Positions 6,430-13,436 of a DNA stretch of 13,854 bases are shown piece by piece; the first letter of the stretch is position 1; each line of letters begins with the position of its first letter. The notes under the pieces are model-generated. The model was given only the letters and a program-made list of their open reading frames with translations. It was not told where the DNA came from and did no database searches. Source of the stretch: DASPKO01 sp035628055 (lineage in GTDB: Bacteria > Planctomycetota > Phycisphaerae > Phycisphaerales > UBA1924); contig DASPKO010000145.1 of the NCBI GenBank assembly GCA_035628055.1, positions 1 to 13,854 of the forward strand, read 5' to 3'. A program made the translations under genes and the position numbers.

Positions 6430-8394
6430 GTGCCCCACGCCCCGCCCGCCGACGCGCTGGTGCTCTGTCTCTCCGCGGGCGTCACGCTCCGAGACTGGCA
6501 GACCACGGGACTGCTCGAACGCGAGTGGGCCCTGTACCACCGCCTCAGCCGGGTCTATCCGCGCTTGGTGGTGGTCACCGGCGGCGGAGACGAGGAGGCC
6601 GCGCTCGCGCGCTCCCTCCCCCTCCACCCGGCCTGCACGCTCTCGGTGGCCGGACCGGGCCCCGCGGCCCCGGACCCGCTCGCCGCGGCGGCCGCGCGGT
6701 GCCTCGAGGCCCTCGGCGGCTGTGCGAGCGCCATCGTCAAGACCAACCAGCACAGCGCCGGGCCGGCCGCCCTGGCCAGCACGGCCGCCCTGCGGGCCGG
6801 CGGGCTCCGGACCGCCCTCATCGCCCGGGCGGGATACGGGTGGTCGTTGCTCCTGGCGCGCGAGCGCGGGCCCGAGAGCGCCGAGTCCCGCGACGCGGCG
6901 CGCCAGGAGGCGGACCTGATCGGGGCGGCGGACCTGCTCGTGGCAACCACCCCGGCATTGATCGACAGCTACTGCTGGCGCTACCAGGTCCCGCTCGAGC
7001 GCTGCGCCGTCATCCCGAACTACGTCCTGACCGAACTCCCCCCCCGCTTCGCCCACGAGCGCGACGGGGCCGCGGCCGGGTCCCCGTTCTCGGTTCTCTA
7101 CGCCGGCCGGCTCTCCGCGGAGAAGCGGGTCGGCCTGCTCATGGAGGCGGTCGGCCTGCTCCCGCCCGACCTTCGTGCCCGCGCGGTCCTCCGCATCGTC
7201 GGCGAGGGCCCGCTCGAAGCCAGGCTCCGGACCCAGGCCGCCGCGAGCTCCCTCCGGGTCGAGTTCACCCCGCGCGTGCCGCATGCCCGGCTACTGGAAC
7301 TGATGCGCTCCTGCACTTTGTACGCGCAGGTCTCGGCGCACGAAGGACATCCCAAGACCGTCCTCGAGGCCATGGCCGCCGGGGCCCCCGTCCTGGTGAC
7401 CCGCGCGCCCGGGCTGGGCGAGGTCGTGACGCACGAGACGAGCGGGCTGTGCACGCCGGAGAAGCCCGCGGACATCGCCGCCGGCCTGGCCCGGCTGCTG
7501 GCCGACCCGGCGCTCCGCGACCGCCTGGGCCGGGCCGCCGCGGCCTCCGTCCGCGACGCGCTCGGCCTCGACCGGATCGTCGAACTCGAGGTCGAAGGCC
7601 ACCGCCGGGCTCTCGTGGTTGCCAGCACCCCCCGGCCCGCGCCCCGGAACACGGCCGTCCGGTGGGACCCCTCGCTGCCCGAGCAATCGCACCCCACCGC
7701 GGTCGCCGCGTGGGAAGCGAGTCTCCGCGGCTTCTGCCGGCGCCTCGGCCCCGAGGCACGCGCCCGCTTCCTCCTGGCGATCGACGACCCGATCTATCAG
7801 ATGCAGGGCGAGGCCGCGGTGGCCGCCGAGGGCGGCCTGCATCCGAAGCACCGCCTCACCCGCTACCACGATTTCTTCGTCGCGCGCCTGGGCCCGCAGG
7901 ACCGGGTGCTGGACCTGGGCTGTGGCGTCGGGGCCCTGGCGGCGTCCATCGCCACCCGCGCGGGCGCGCATGTCACCGGGGTGGACCTGTGCCCGGTCCG
8001 GCTCGCCGCGGCGCGGGAACGGGCCGCCTCCGCGGGCCTGGCCGCGGCCCTGGAGTTCCGCCAGGGCGACATCACCCGCGACCGCCAGCCGGGGCGCTTC
8101 ACGGCGATCGTCCTCTCGAACGTGCTCGAGCACCTCGAGCACCGTCCGCAGGTCGTGCGGACCTGGTGCGACTGGTACCGCCCCGCCAGGCTCCTCATCC
8201 GCGTCCCCGCCCTGGACCGCGACTGGCGAGCCCCATACAAGCGCGAGCTCGGCCTGGAGTGGCGCCTGGACCCGACGCACCACACCGAGTACACCGCCGA
8301 CCAGCTCGAGGGGGAGCTCCGCGAGGCCGGCCTCGCCCTGACCGAGACCGTCGCCCGCTGGGGCGAGTACTGGTGCGTCGCGGTGCCCCGGTAG
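6430..8394 (+). CDS. GT4 glycosyltransferase fused to SAM-dependent methyltransferase
   Basis: A 654-residue bifunctional protein starting at GTG. Residues about 10-395 form a GT-B, GT4-type glycosyltransferase: LYAGRLSAEKRVGLL starts the C-terminal half, IVGEGPLE follows, and the donor-site EX7E motif is E305 to E313 (EGHPKTVLEAMAAG). A Pro/Arg-rich linker (about 398-415) and a helical segment containing DDPIYQMQGE and HPKHRLTRYHDFF lead to a class I methyltransferase domain. This has motif I VLDLGCGVGAL (D495, G497, G499, G501), GVDLCP at strand 2, GDIT at motif II, and LSNVLEHLEH. The methylated group is unknown; it may be the glycan or sugar added by the GT half, or a precursor. It heads the plus-strand set 6430-12215; the next gene begins 87 bases later. 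No Shine-Dalgarno precedes the start. Domain calls are firm and the pathway is not. Confidence 0.92.
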   Translation: MPHAPPADALVLCLSAGVTLRDWQTTGLLEREWALYHRLSRVYPRLVVVTGGGDEEAALARSLPLHPACTLSVAGPGPAAPDPLAAAAARCLEALGGCASAIVKTNQHSAGPAALASTAALRAGGLRTALIARAGYGWSLLLARERGPESAESRDAARQEADLIGAADLLVATTPALIDSYCWRYQVPLERCAVIPNYVLTELPPRFAHERDGAAAGSPFSVLYAGRLSAEKRVGLLMEAVGLLPPDLRARAVLRIVGEGPLEARLRTQAAASSLRVEFTPRVPHARLLELMRSCTLYAQVSAHEGHPKTVLEAMAAGAPVLVTRAPGLGEVVTHETSGLCTPEKPADIAAGLARLLADPALRDRLGRAAAASVRDALGLDRIVELEVEGHRRALVVASTPRPAPRNTAVRWDPSLPEQSHPTAVAAWEASLRGFCRRLGPEARARFLLAIDDPIYQMQGEAAVAAEGGLHPKHRLTRYHDFFVARLGPQDRVLDLGCGVGALAASIATRAGAHVTGVDLCPVRLAAARERAASAGLAAALEFRQGDITRDRQPGRFTAIVLSNVLEHLEHRPQVVRTWCDWYRPARLLIRVPALDRDWRAPYKRELGLEWRLDPTHHTEYTADQLEGELREAGLALTETVARWGEYWCVAVPR

Positions 8395-8421
8395 CGCGCG
8401 CCGGCCAGGTCCGCTCGACGT

Positions 8422-8433
8422 GCCGGCGCCGGC
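8422..8433. repeat. 12-base perfect palindrome between two GT genes
   Basis: GCCGGCGCCGGC lies in the 87-base gap (8395-8481) between the GT4-methyltransferase and double-GT4 genes. It has no loop and no T-run after it, so it is not a convincing intrinsic terminator. It may be a protein-binding site or chance. The rest of the gap holds only the -10-like hexamer near 8470. Confidence 0.25.
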
Positions 8434-8469
8434 TTCCTCCGAGCGTCGTGCCGGACCGCCCCGCTCGCC

Positions 8470-8475
8470 GATACT
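8470..8475 (+). promoter_or_regulatory. Start-proximal -10-like hexamer (possible leaderless start)
   Basis: GATACT ends 6 bases before the GTG at 8482. It matches four of six positions of TATAAT, and no Shine-Dalgarno sequence is present. Six bases is the spacing expected if transcription begins on the start codon. No clear -35 element lies 16 to 18 bases upstream. Confidence 0.4.
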
Positions 8476-8481
8476 CCCTGC

Positions 8482-10584
8482 GTGCCCGCCGCGCCGCCCC
8501 GTGTCTTTGTGTGTCCCGGCGACGGCGCCAACTGGGCGATCGACGAGGACCGCCGGCACCTTGCCACTTCGCTGGCGGGGACTGTCGAACTGGTCGGCTC
8601 GGTGACCGAGGCCGAGGTTGTCCATGCGCCGTGGTGGGAGCCCCTCATGGCCCTCCCCGCGAGCGCCGTCGCCGGCAAGACGGTCGTCTGTCACATGGTC
8701 GCGGAGCCGGCCCGTTGCCTGGGCGTCCCCGGCTTCGCCGACGCCCTCGCCCGCGTCGATCGCTGGATCGCCGGGTCGCGCGGGGGTCTCGCCCAGCTCC
8801 GTGCCCTGGCGCCCGGCGCCGCCCTGGTCCCCTACGCGGTGGACACGACCTGCTTCGCACCCGAACCGGCACCGCAGGCGGCCCCAACCCCGCACGCCGA
8901 CGCCGCCCGCGAGGCGCTCGCCCGCCTCCACCCTGGCGCCTACGTGGTCGCCAACTTTCATCGCGATTCGGAGGGGGCCTCGATCGCGACGGGGAATCCG
9001 GCCCCCAAGCTCGTCAAGGGGCCCGACGTCCTGGTCGAGGTCCTCGCCGCGCTCCGCGAGCACGGGGCGCCAGTGGTCGCTCTCCTGGCCGGCCCGCGCC
9101 GGCACTGGGTGCGCGGGGAACTCGAGCGCCGGGGCGTCCCGTGCCTCTGGGCCGGCCCGCCCCCGTCCGAGTCCGACGACTACCCGGAGGCGATCCTGCC
9201 GCGCCATGAGCTGGCGGCGCTCTACCGGCTGGCTGATCTCCACCTGTGCACCAGCCGCAGCGAGGGCGGACCCCACTCGGTCCTCGAGGCCGCGGCCTGC
9301 GGCACGCCCCAGCTCAGCACGCCCGTCGGTCTGGCGCCCGACGTCCTCTCCCCCGAGTGCCTGGTCTCCGACCCGGCCTCGGCGATCGGGCTGATCCTCG
9401 AGGACATCGCCCGCGGCTGGCTCCGCCGCTTCGCCCCCGTCCACCGCGCCGCCGTGCTGGCCAACCACACCGTCGACCACAACCGCCCCCGCTGGCGGCG
9501 GGTCTACGCCGAGCTGCGAGCCGGCGCCACGACCGTGGCGCCGCGCCCCGGCCCCGGTCGGACAATGCCCGCGACCGCCACCTCGCTCCCCCCGGTGACG
9601 CGTCAGCCCGGTTCTGCTGGGCCGCACGTCTGCCTGTGGAATAACTTCACCCCGCCCCCGTGGGGGGGCGGGAACCAGTTCATGCTCGCCCTCCGCGGCG
9701 AGCTGCTCCGCCAGGGTTGCCGTGTGAGCATGAACGGCGACTACGACCCCGACGAGCCGCCCGCGGGCCACATCCTCAACAGCGTGCAGTTCCCCGCCGA
9801 CGCCTTCGAGCGCGCCCGGGAGCGCGACCGGGCGGGCGGGCACGCGCCGCGCATCCTCCACCGGCTCGACGGCCCGATCTCGCTCATCCGCCGCACCCCC
9901 GAATCTCTCGAGCTCGATGCCCGCTGCCAGGCGCTCAACCATCGCCTGGCGTCGGCGACCGTGGTCCAGTCGTGGCACACGCTCGCCGCCCTCAAGGAGA
10001 TCGGGTTCGAGCCGGTCCGCCCCGTGCTAATCCCCAACGCGCCGGACCCGGAGATCTTCGGGCCGGGGCCGGCCGGGGGCGCCAGGGCCGCGGCGCCGCC
10101 CGGCCCCGGTCGGGCCATCTCCGGCCCGCTGCGCGTGATCGCGACCTCCTGGTCACCCGGGCCCGGCAAGGGAGCCGCCGTCTATGCCTGGATGGACCGC
10201 CACCTCGACCCGGAGCGCTACCAGCTCACCTTCGTGGGGAACTGTCCCGTCGCCTTCACCCGCTGGCGCTCCGTGCCGCCTCAGGCCTCGGCCCCGCTGG
10301 CGGCGCTGCTCCGCGAGCACGACGTCTATCTCACCGCCTCGCGCGACGATCCCTGCTCCAACGCCCTCCTCGAGGCGCTCGCCTGCGGACTGCCCGCGCT
10401 CTACTTCGACGGGGGCGGGCACCCCGAGCTCGTCCGCTTCGGGGGGCTTCCCTTCCGCCACGCCCACGAGATCCCCGCGCTCCTCGACCGCCTCGCCGCG
10501 CGGCTGCCGTTCTATCGCTCGCTGATCGCGGTGGAGCCGATCAGCCGGATCGCCCGCCGCTACCTGGACGCCCTCCTGGGCTAG
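8482..10584 (+). CDS. Double GT4-type glycosyltransferase (tandem GT-B fusion)
   Basis: A 700-residue protein starting at GTG, with two complete-looking GT-B modules. Module 1 (about 6-345) opens with VFVCPGDGANWAIDEDRRHL and has VPYAVD. Its C-terminal donor-site motif runs from E261 to E269 (EGGPHSVLEAAACGTP). A Pro-rich linker (about 346-378) carries PGPGR. Module 2 (about 379-700) opens with VCLWNNFTPPPWGGGNQF, contains VIPNAPD and a Gly/Pro/Ala insertion with another PGPGR (540-544), and resumes at LRVIATSWSPGPGKG. Its motif is D623 to E631 (DPCSNALLEALACGLP), with Asp in place of the usual first Glu. Two sequential transfers, or one regulatory and one catalytic half, are both possible. 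Sugars and acceptor are unknown. The stop lies 32 bases before the next GT gene, suggesting cotranscription. Confidence 0.9.
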   Translation: MPAAPPRVFVCPGDGANWAIDEDRRHLATSLAGTVELVGSVTEAEVVHAPWWEPLMALPASAVAGKTVVCHMVAEPARCLGVPGFADALARVDRWIAGSRGGLAQLRALAPGAALVPYAVDTTCFAPEPAPQAAPTPHADAAREALARLHPGAYVVANFHRDSEGASIATGNPAPKLVKGPDVLVEVLAALREHGAPVVALLAGPRRHWVRGELERRGVPCLWAGPPPSESDDYPEAILPRHELAALYRLADLHLCTSRSEGGPHSVLEAAACGTPQLSTPVGLAPDVLSPECLVSDPASAIGLILEDIARGWLRRFAPVHRAAVLANHTVDHNRPRWRRVYAELRAGATTVAPRPGPGRTMPATATSLPPVTRQPGSAGPHVCLWNNFTPPPWGGGNQFMLALRGELLRQGCRVSMNGDYDPDEPPAGHILNSVQFPADAFERARERDRAGGHAPRILHRLDGPISLIRRTPESLELDARCQALNHRLASATVVQSWHTLAALKEIGFEPVRPVLIPNAPDPEIFGPGPAGGARAAAPPGPGRAISGPLRVIATSWSPGPGKGAAVYAWMDRHLDPERYQLTFVGNCPVAFTRWRSVPPQASAPLAALLREHDVYLTASRDDPCSNALLEALACGLPALYFDGGGHPELVRFGGLPFRHAHEIPALLDRLAARLPFYRSLIAVEPISRIARRYLDALLG

Positions 10585-10616
10585 CCGGGCCCACCAGGGA
10601 AGCCGACCCCGCCCCC

Positions 10617-12215
10617 ATGCCCCCTGCGCCCCTGCTCATCTGCCTCCCGCACGGCCTGAACGTCTCGGGTGTCACCACGTGGGCGCTCCGGCTCGCCGGG
10701 GCGCTCGCCGCACGCGGCCGCCGCGCCGGCCTGATCGTGCACCGCGAGCCCGACGACCAGCGCCGGCTCCCCACGCCGGCCCCCGAGGGGGTGCGCATCT
10801 TCGACGCCGGCCATCTCCCGCCCCTGGCCCACGCGGGGGGCAACCTCGCCCCATTCATCCCCTTCTATCGCGACGCCGCCGCCGCGATCAGCGCCGGCGC
10901 CGGGCCAGTGGTACTCGCGCCGAACCTGCTCGGCGACTGTTATGGCATCGCCGCCGCACTCTGCCTCACCGAGCCCGAGCGCCTCCGCGTGCTGGGCTGG
11001 CAGCACTCGGACATCGCGTACGACGCCCGCGTGCTCACCTTCTACGAGCCCGTCATCACGCGCTTCGTCGCGGTCTCGGAGCACATCCGTCGGCGGCTCG
11101 GCCAGCTCCTTCCCGCCCGAACCTCCGATGTCGCGCTCGCGCTCCACGGCGTGCCCCTCGGCCCGGCCCCCCGTCGCCCGCACGCCGCGCCGGGGACCCC
11201 GCTCACGCTGCTGTACACCGGGCGGCTCGAACACCCCCAGAAACGCATCGGCGCCCTGGTGCATCTCTCGGACGAGCTGCACAGCCAGGGCGTGACGCAC
11301 CGGCTCACCCTGCTCGGCGACGGGCCGGCCGCGAACGAGATGCGCGCCCACGCCGCGGAACGCCCGGGCCGCTTCCTGGTCCGGCCGCCCACCGGCCCGG
11401 AGGGCGTGGCGGCACTGCTCGCCGAGGCGGACGCCTTCGTCCTCGCCTCGCGCTACGAGGGCCTGAGCGTCGCCATGCTCGAGGCCATGGCCGCCGGGTG
11501 CGTGCCGATCGTCACGCGCGTTGACTCCGGCCTCGCCGAGGCGATCGCGACGGGACGCACGGGCCTGATCGCCGACGCCGGCCCGGAGGCCGACGCGGCC
11601 GCCGCGGGAGTCGCCCTGGCCCGCGCGGTCGCCCAGTTCGCCCGCTCCGACCGTCGGGCACTCTCCGCCGCCGCCCGCGACGCCGCCGCGACCCGGTTCG
11701 GCCTCGACGCGCACGCCGAGCGCGCCGCGGCGCTGATCGACGAGGCCGCCGCGGCGCCCCCCCGCTCCTGGCCGGCCTCCCGGGCGTGCGCCTTCACCGC
11801 CCCCGCGGGCTCGGGCGGTTCCGGGTCGGGAACCCTCGGCCCCGGCGCGGCGGACCGGCTCCGCGCCCTGCTCGGCGGGCTGGCGGGCCGCTCCCTCATC
11901 CTGCACGGCGCCGGACGCCACACCATCGAGCTCGCGCACGTCCTCGCCGAGTCGCCCGCGCGCATCCTCGCCATCGCCGACGACGACCCCGCCCGCGCCG
12001 GTTCCACCCTGCTCGGCTGGACGATCTCGCCGCCCCAGGCCGCGGCCCTCTCCGCCGCGGCGGCCGGCGTCACCGACGTGGTCATCAGCTCATGGATGCA
12101 CCAGGACGCGATCTTCGCGCGCCGGGCCGTCTACGAGCGGGCCGGCCTGCACGTCCACCGGATCTACGCGGACGAGTCGGCCCCGCAACCCGGCGGCCCG
12201 GCGCGCCCCGGCTAA
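10617..12215 (+). CDS. GT4 glycosyltransferase with C-terminal Rossmann module
   Basis: A 532-residue GT-B, GT4-type glycosyltransferase; substrate unknown. The N-terminal half has GLNVSGVTTWALRLAGAL, typical of the acceptor side of GT4 enzymes, then GWQHSD and FVAVSEHIRRRL. The C-terminal half begins at LLYTGRLEHPQKRIGAL (near 198) and has the donor-site EX7E motif E281 to E289 (EGLSVAMLEAMAAG). After a Gly/Ser/Pro linker (about 390-410) comes an added Rossmann module: LILHGAGRHT with G431 and G433, the acidic run D455-D457 at the end of strand 2, then VVISSWMHQDAIFARR and VHRIYAD. The same module type ends three GT2 proteins in the window, most like the one at 5111-6349 (shared SSxxH). The ATG at 10617 was chosen as the first residue before the fold; AGGGAAG at 10596-10602 is 14 bases away, rather far for a ribosome site. 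It is 32 bases downstream of the double-GT4 gene. Confidence 0.92.
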   Translation: MPPAPLLICLPHGLNVSGVTTWALRLAGALAARGRRAGLIVHREPDDQRRLPTPAPEGVRIFDAGHLPPLAHAGGNLAPFIPFYRDAAAAISAGAGPVVLAPNLLGDCYGIAAALCLTEPERLRVLGWQHSDIAYDARVLTFYEPVITRFVAVSEHIRRRLGQLLPARTSDVALALHGVPLGPAPRRPHAAPGTPLTLLYTGRLEHPQKRIGALVHLSDELHSQGVTHRLTLLGDGPAANEMRAHAAERPGRFLVRPPTGPEGVAALLAEADAFVLASRYEGLSVAMLEAMAAGCVPIVTRVDSGLAEAIATGRTGLIADAGPEADAAAAGVALARAVAQFARSDRRALSAAARDAAATRFGLDAHAERAAALIDEAAAAPPRSWPASRACAFTAPAGSGGSGSGTLGPGAADRLRALLGGLAGRSLILHGAGRHTIELAHVLAESPARILAIADDDPARAGSTLLGWTISPPQAAALSAAAAGVTDVVISSWMHQDAIFARRAVYERAGLHVHRIYADESAPQPGGPARPG

Positions 12216-12251
12216 ACGCCGCCGACCCGGCCCGCCCTTCGCCAACGCACC

Positions 12252-12267
12252 CGCCCGACCGCCCGAC
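12252..12267. repeat. Tandem 8-base direct repeat upstream of trpS
   Basis: CGCCCGAC occurs twice head to tail at 12252-12259 and 12260-12267, roughly where a -35 element for trpS would fall. It may be a paired binding site or simple GC-rich slippage. Confidence 0.4.
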
Positions 12268-12269
12268 CG

Positions 12270-12283
12270 CCCCGGGCCCGGGG
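12270..12283. repeat. 14-base perfect palindrome upstream of trpS
   Basis: CCCCGGGCCCGGGG is its own reverse complement. It ends 2 bases before the TATGCT hexamer, in what would be the promoter spacer, where a bound protein would block transcription. There is no loop, so a transcript hairpin would be poor. Chance is possible in DNA of this composition. Confidence 0.35.
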
Positions 12284-12285
12284 GT

Positions 12286-12291
12286 TATGCT
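12286..12291 (+). promoter_or_regulatory. Probable -10 box of trpS (leaderless-type)
   Basis: TATGCT matches four of six positions of TATAAT, including the key second A and last T. It ends 6 bases before the trpS ATG. No Shine-Dalgarno precedes the ATG. The spacing predicts transcription starting at or next to the A of ATG. Confidence 0.5.
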
Positions 12292-12297
12292 CACCCC

Positions 12298-13380
12298 ATG
12301 CCCGCCGACCCCCGCACGCCGCGCATCCTCACCGGCGATACGCCCACCGGGCGCCTCCATCTCGGCCACTGGGTCGGGTCGATCGAGAACCGGGTCCGCC
12401 TGCAGGAGGACCACGACTGCTACTTCCTGCTCGCCAACATGCACGCCTTCACGACGCGCGCCGGCGCGCCCGACCAGGTCCGCCAGGACACGCTCGACAT
12501 CGTCAAGGACTGGATCGCCGCCGGGATCGATCCGGACCGGGCGACCATCACGCTGCAGACCGAGGTGCCCGCCATCGCCGAGCTCACGTGGTTCTTCGCC
12601 ATGCTCCTCCCCTTCGCCCGCGTGATGCGCAACCCCACCCTCAAGACCGAGATCGAGACCAAGGGCCTGGGCGAGCAATACTCCTTCGGCTTCCCGATGT
12701 ACGCGGTCGGGCAGTGCGCCGACATCCTCGCCTTCCGCCCGGACCTCGTCCCCGTCGGGCAGGACCAGGTCGCGCACATCGAGATGTGCCGCGAGGTCGC
12801 CCGCCGGTTCAACCAGCTCTACTGCGGCGTCGACCCCAAGACCGAGGACGCGGACCACGTCGCCGCGGGGGGACTCTTCCCGATCCCGCAGCCCAAGGTC
12901 GGCCGCGTCGCCCGCCTGGTCGGGATCGACGGCGTGAGCAAGATGTCCAAGAGCCTGAACAACGCGATCTTCCTGTCCGACTCCCCCAAGGACGTGCAGA
13001 AGAAGGTCGGACGCATCTACACGGGCCGGCAGTCGCCCACCGACCCGGGGGACCCCGACAACGCGCTCATGCAGTTCGCCCAGGCGTTCATCCCCGACCC
13101 ACAGCGCGTGACCGAGATCCGCGACAAGTACGCGCGCGGCGACAACATCGGCGACGGGCACATCAAGCAGGAAGTCGCCGCCTCGATCAACCAGCTCCTC
13201 GAGCCCATGCAGCGCCGGCGCGCCCATCTCGACGGGCCGGCCGGCGACGCCCGGGTCATCGAGATCATCCGCGCGGGGACGCGCCGGGCCAACGCCCTGG
13301 CCGAGGAGACCCTGGCGCTCGCGAAACGCGCCATGCGCCTCGACTTCGGCCCCCGCGCCGACTTCCTCCCACCCCTCTAG
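12298..13380 (+). CDS. trpS: Tryptophanyl-tRNA synthetase
   Basis: Class I aminoacyl-tRNA synthetase that charges tRNA-Trp with tryptophan in the cytoplasm, using ATP. The 360-residue length is normal for a bacterial TrpRS. The ATP-site HIGH signature is H21-L-G-H24 within TGRLHLGHWVGS, and the KMSKS loop is complete at K215-S219 (VSKMSKSLNN). LVPVGQDQVAHIEMCREVARRFN is the characteristic active-site stretch after the Rossmann half, and YAVGQCADILAF is the tryptophan-pocket region. The LTGDTPTG and SIENRVRLQ signatures place it in the TrpRS subtype whose N terminus reads LTGD-PTG-LHLGH. The ATG gives exactly the expected N terminus. The gene appears to have its own promoter and is functionally unrelated to the upstream glycosyltransferases. 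Identification is secure. Confidence 0.98.
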   Translation: MPADPRTPRILTGDTPTGRLHLGHWVGSIENRVRLQEDHDCYFLLANMHAFTTRAGAPDQVRQDTLDIVKDWIAAGIDPDRATITLQTEVPAIAELTWFFAMLLPFARVMRNPTLKTEIETKGLGEQYSFGFPMYAVGQCADILAFRPDLVPVGQDQVAHIEMCREVARRFNQLYCGVDPKTEDADHVAAGGLFPIPQPKVGRVARLVGIDGVSKMSKSLNNAIFLSDSPKDVQKKVGRIYTGRQSPTDPGDPDNALMQFAQAFIPDPQRVTEIRDKYARGDNIGDGHIKQEVAASINQLLEPMQRRRAHLDGPAGDARVIEIIRAGTRRANALAEETLALAKRAMRLDFGPRADFLPPL

Positions 13381-13425
13381 CCCTCCCCCCGCCTCCCTCA
13401 GCACCCAGCACTCCGCGCTCCCTTC

Positions 13426-13431
13426 TACCAT
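13426..13431 (+). promoter_or_regulatory. Probable -10 box of ltaE (leaderless-type)
   Basis: TACCAT, a TANNNT hexamer, ends 5 bases before the ATG at 13437 in a 56-base gap (13381-13436) that is otherwise C-rich. There is no Shine-Dalgarno sequence. Cotranscription from trpS remains possible. Confidence 0.4.
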
Positions 13432-13436
13432 CTCCC

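Larger units (their letters stand above)
12216..12297 (+). promoter_or_regulatory. trpS upstream region
   Basis: This 82-base gap between the last GT gene and trpS is almost pure G and C. It contains an 8-base direct repeat, a 14-base palindrome and a -10-like hexamer, each listed separately. No T-box leader, Trp-rich leader peptide or T-run terminator is visible, and the gap is too short for a T-box. Confidence 0.45.

Noticed and set aside
8422..8433. GCCGGCGCCGGC as an intrinsic terminator
   Set aside because: There is no loop and no T-run after it. It is listed only as a palindrome.
6228..9209. 993-codon open frame on the plus strand
   Set aside because: It runs in another frame over the GT4-methyltransferase gene and both its flanks, is Pro/Arg/Gly-rich throughout, and has no motif. 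It is a composition shadow.
7291..9978. 895-codon open frame on the minus strand
   Set aside because: It is antisense to three well-motifed GT genes, crosses the gap 8395-8481, and its product is Gly/Arg/Glu/Ala-rich without a recognisable domain. Such frames arise from G/C-only third positions.
9547..10113. 15-base exact direct repeat CCCGGCCCCGGTCGG at 9547-9561 and 10099-10113
   Set aside because: Both copies are in frame and encode PGPGR in Pro/Gly-rich linkers of one protein. Low-complexity linker coding explains it better than a mobile or recombination element.
9660..10616. In-frame extension upstream of the GT4 gene at 10617
   Set aside because: It lies out of frame within the double-GT4 gene and is Arg/Pro-rich. 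The GT4 N-terminal strand begins immediately after the ATG at 10617.
12085..13431. 448-codon open frame antisense to trpS
   Set aside because: The opposite strand encodes an intact TrpRS with HIGH and KMSKS motifs. The antisense product looks like reverse-complement low-complexity sequence.
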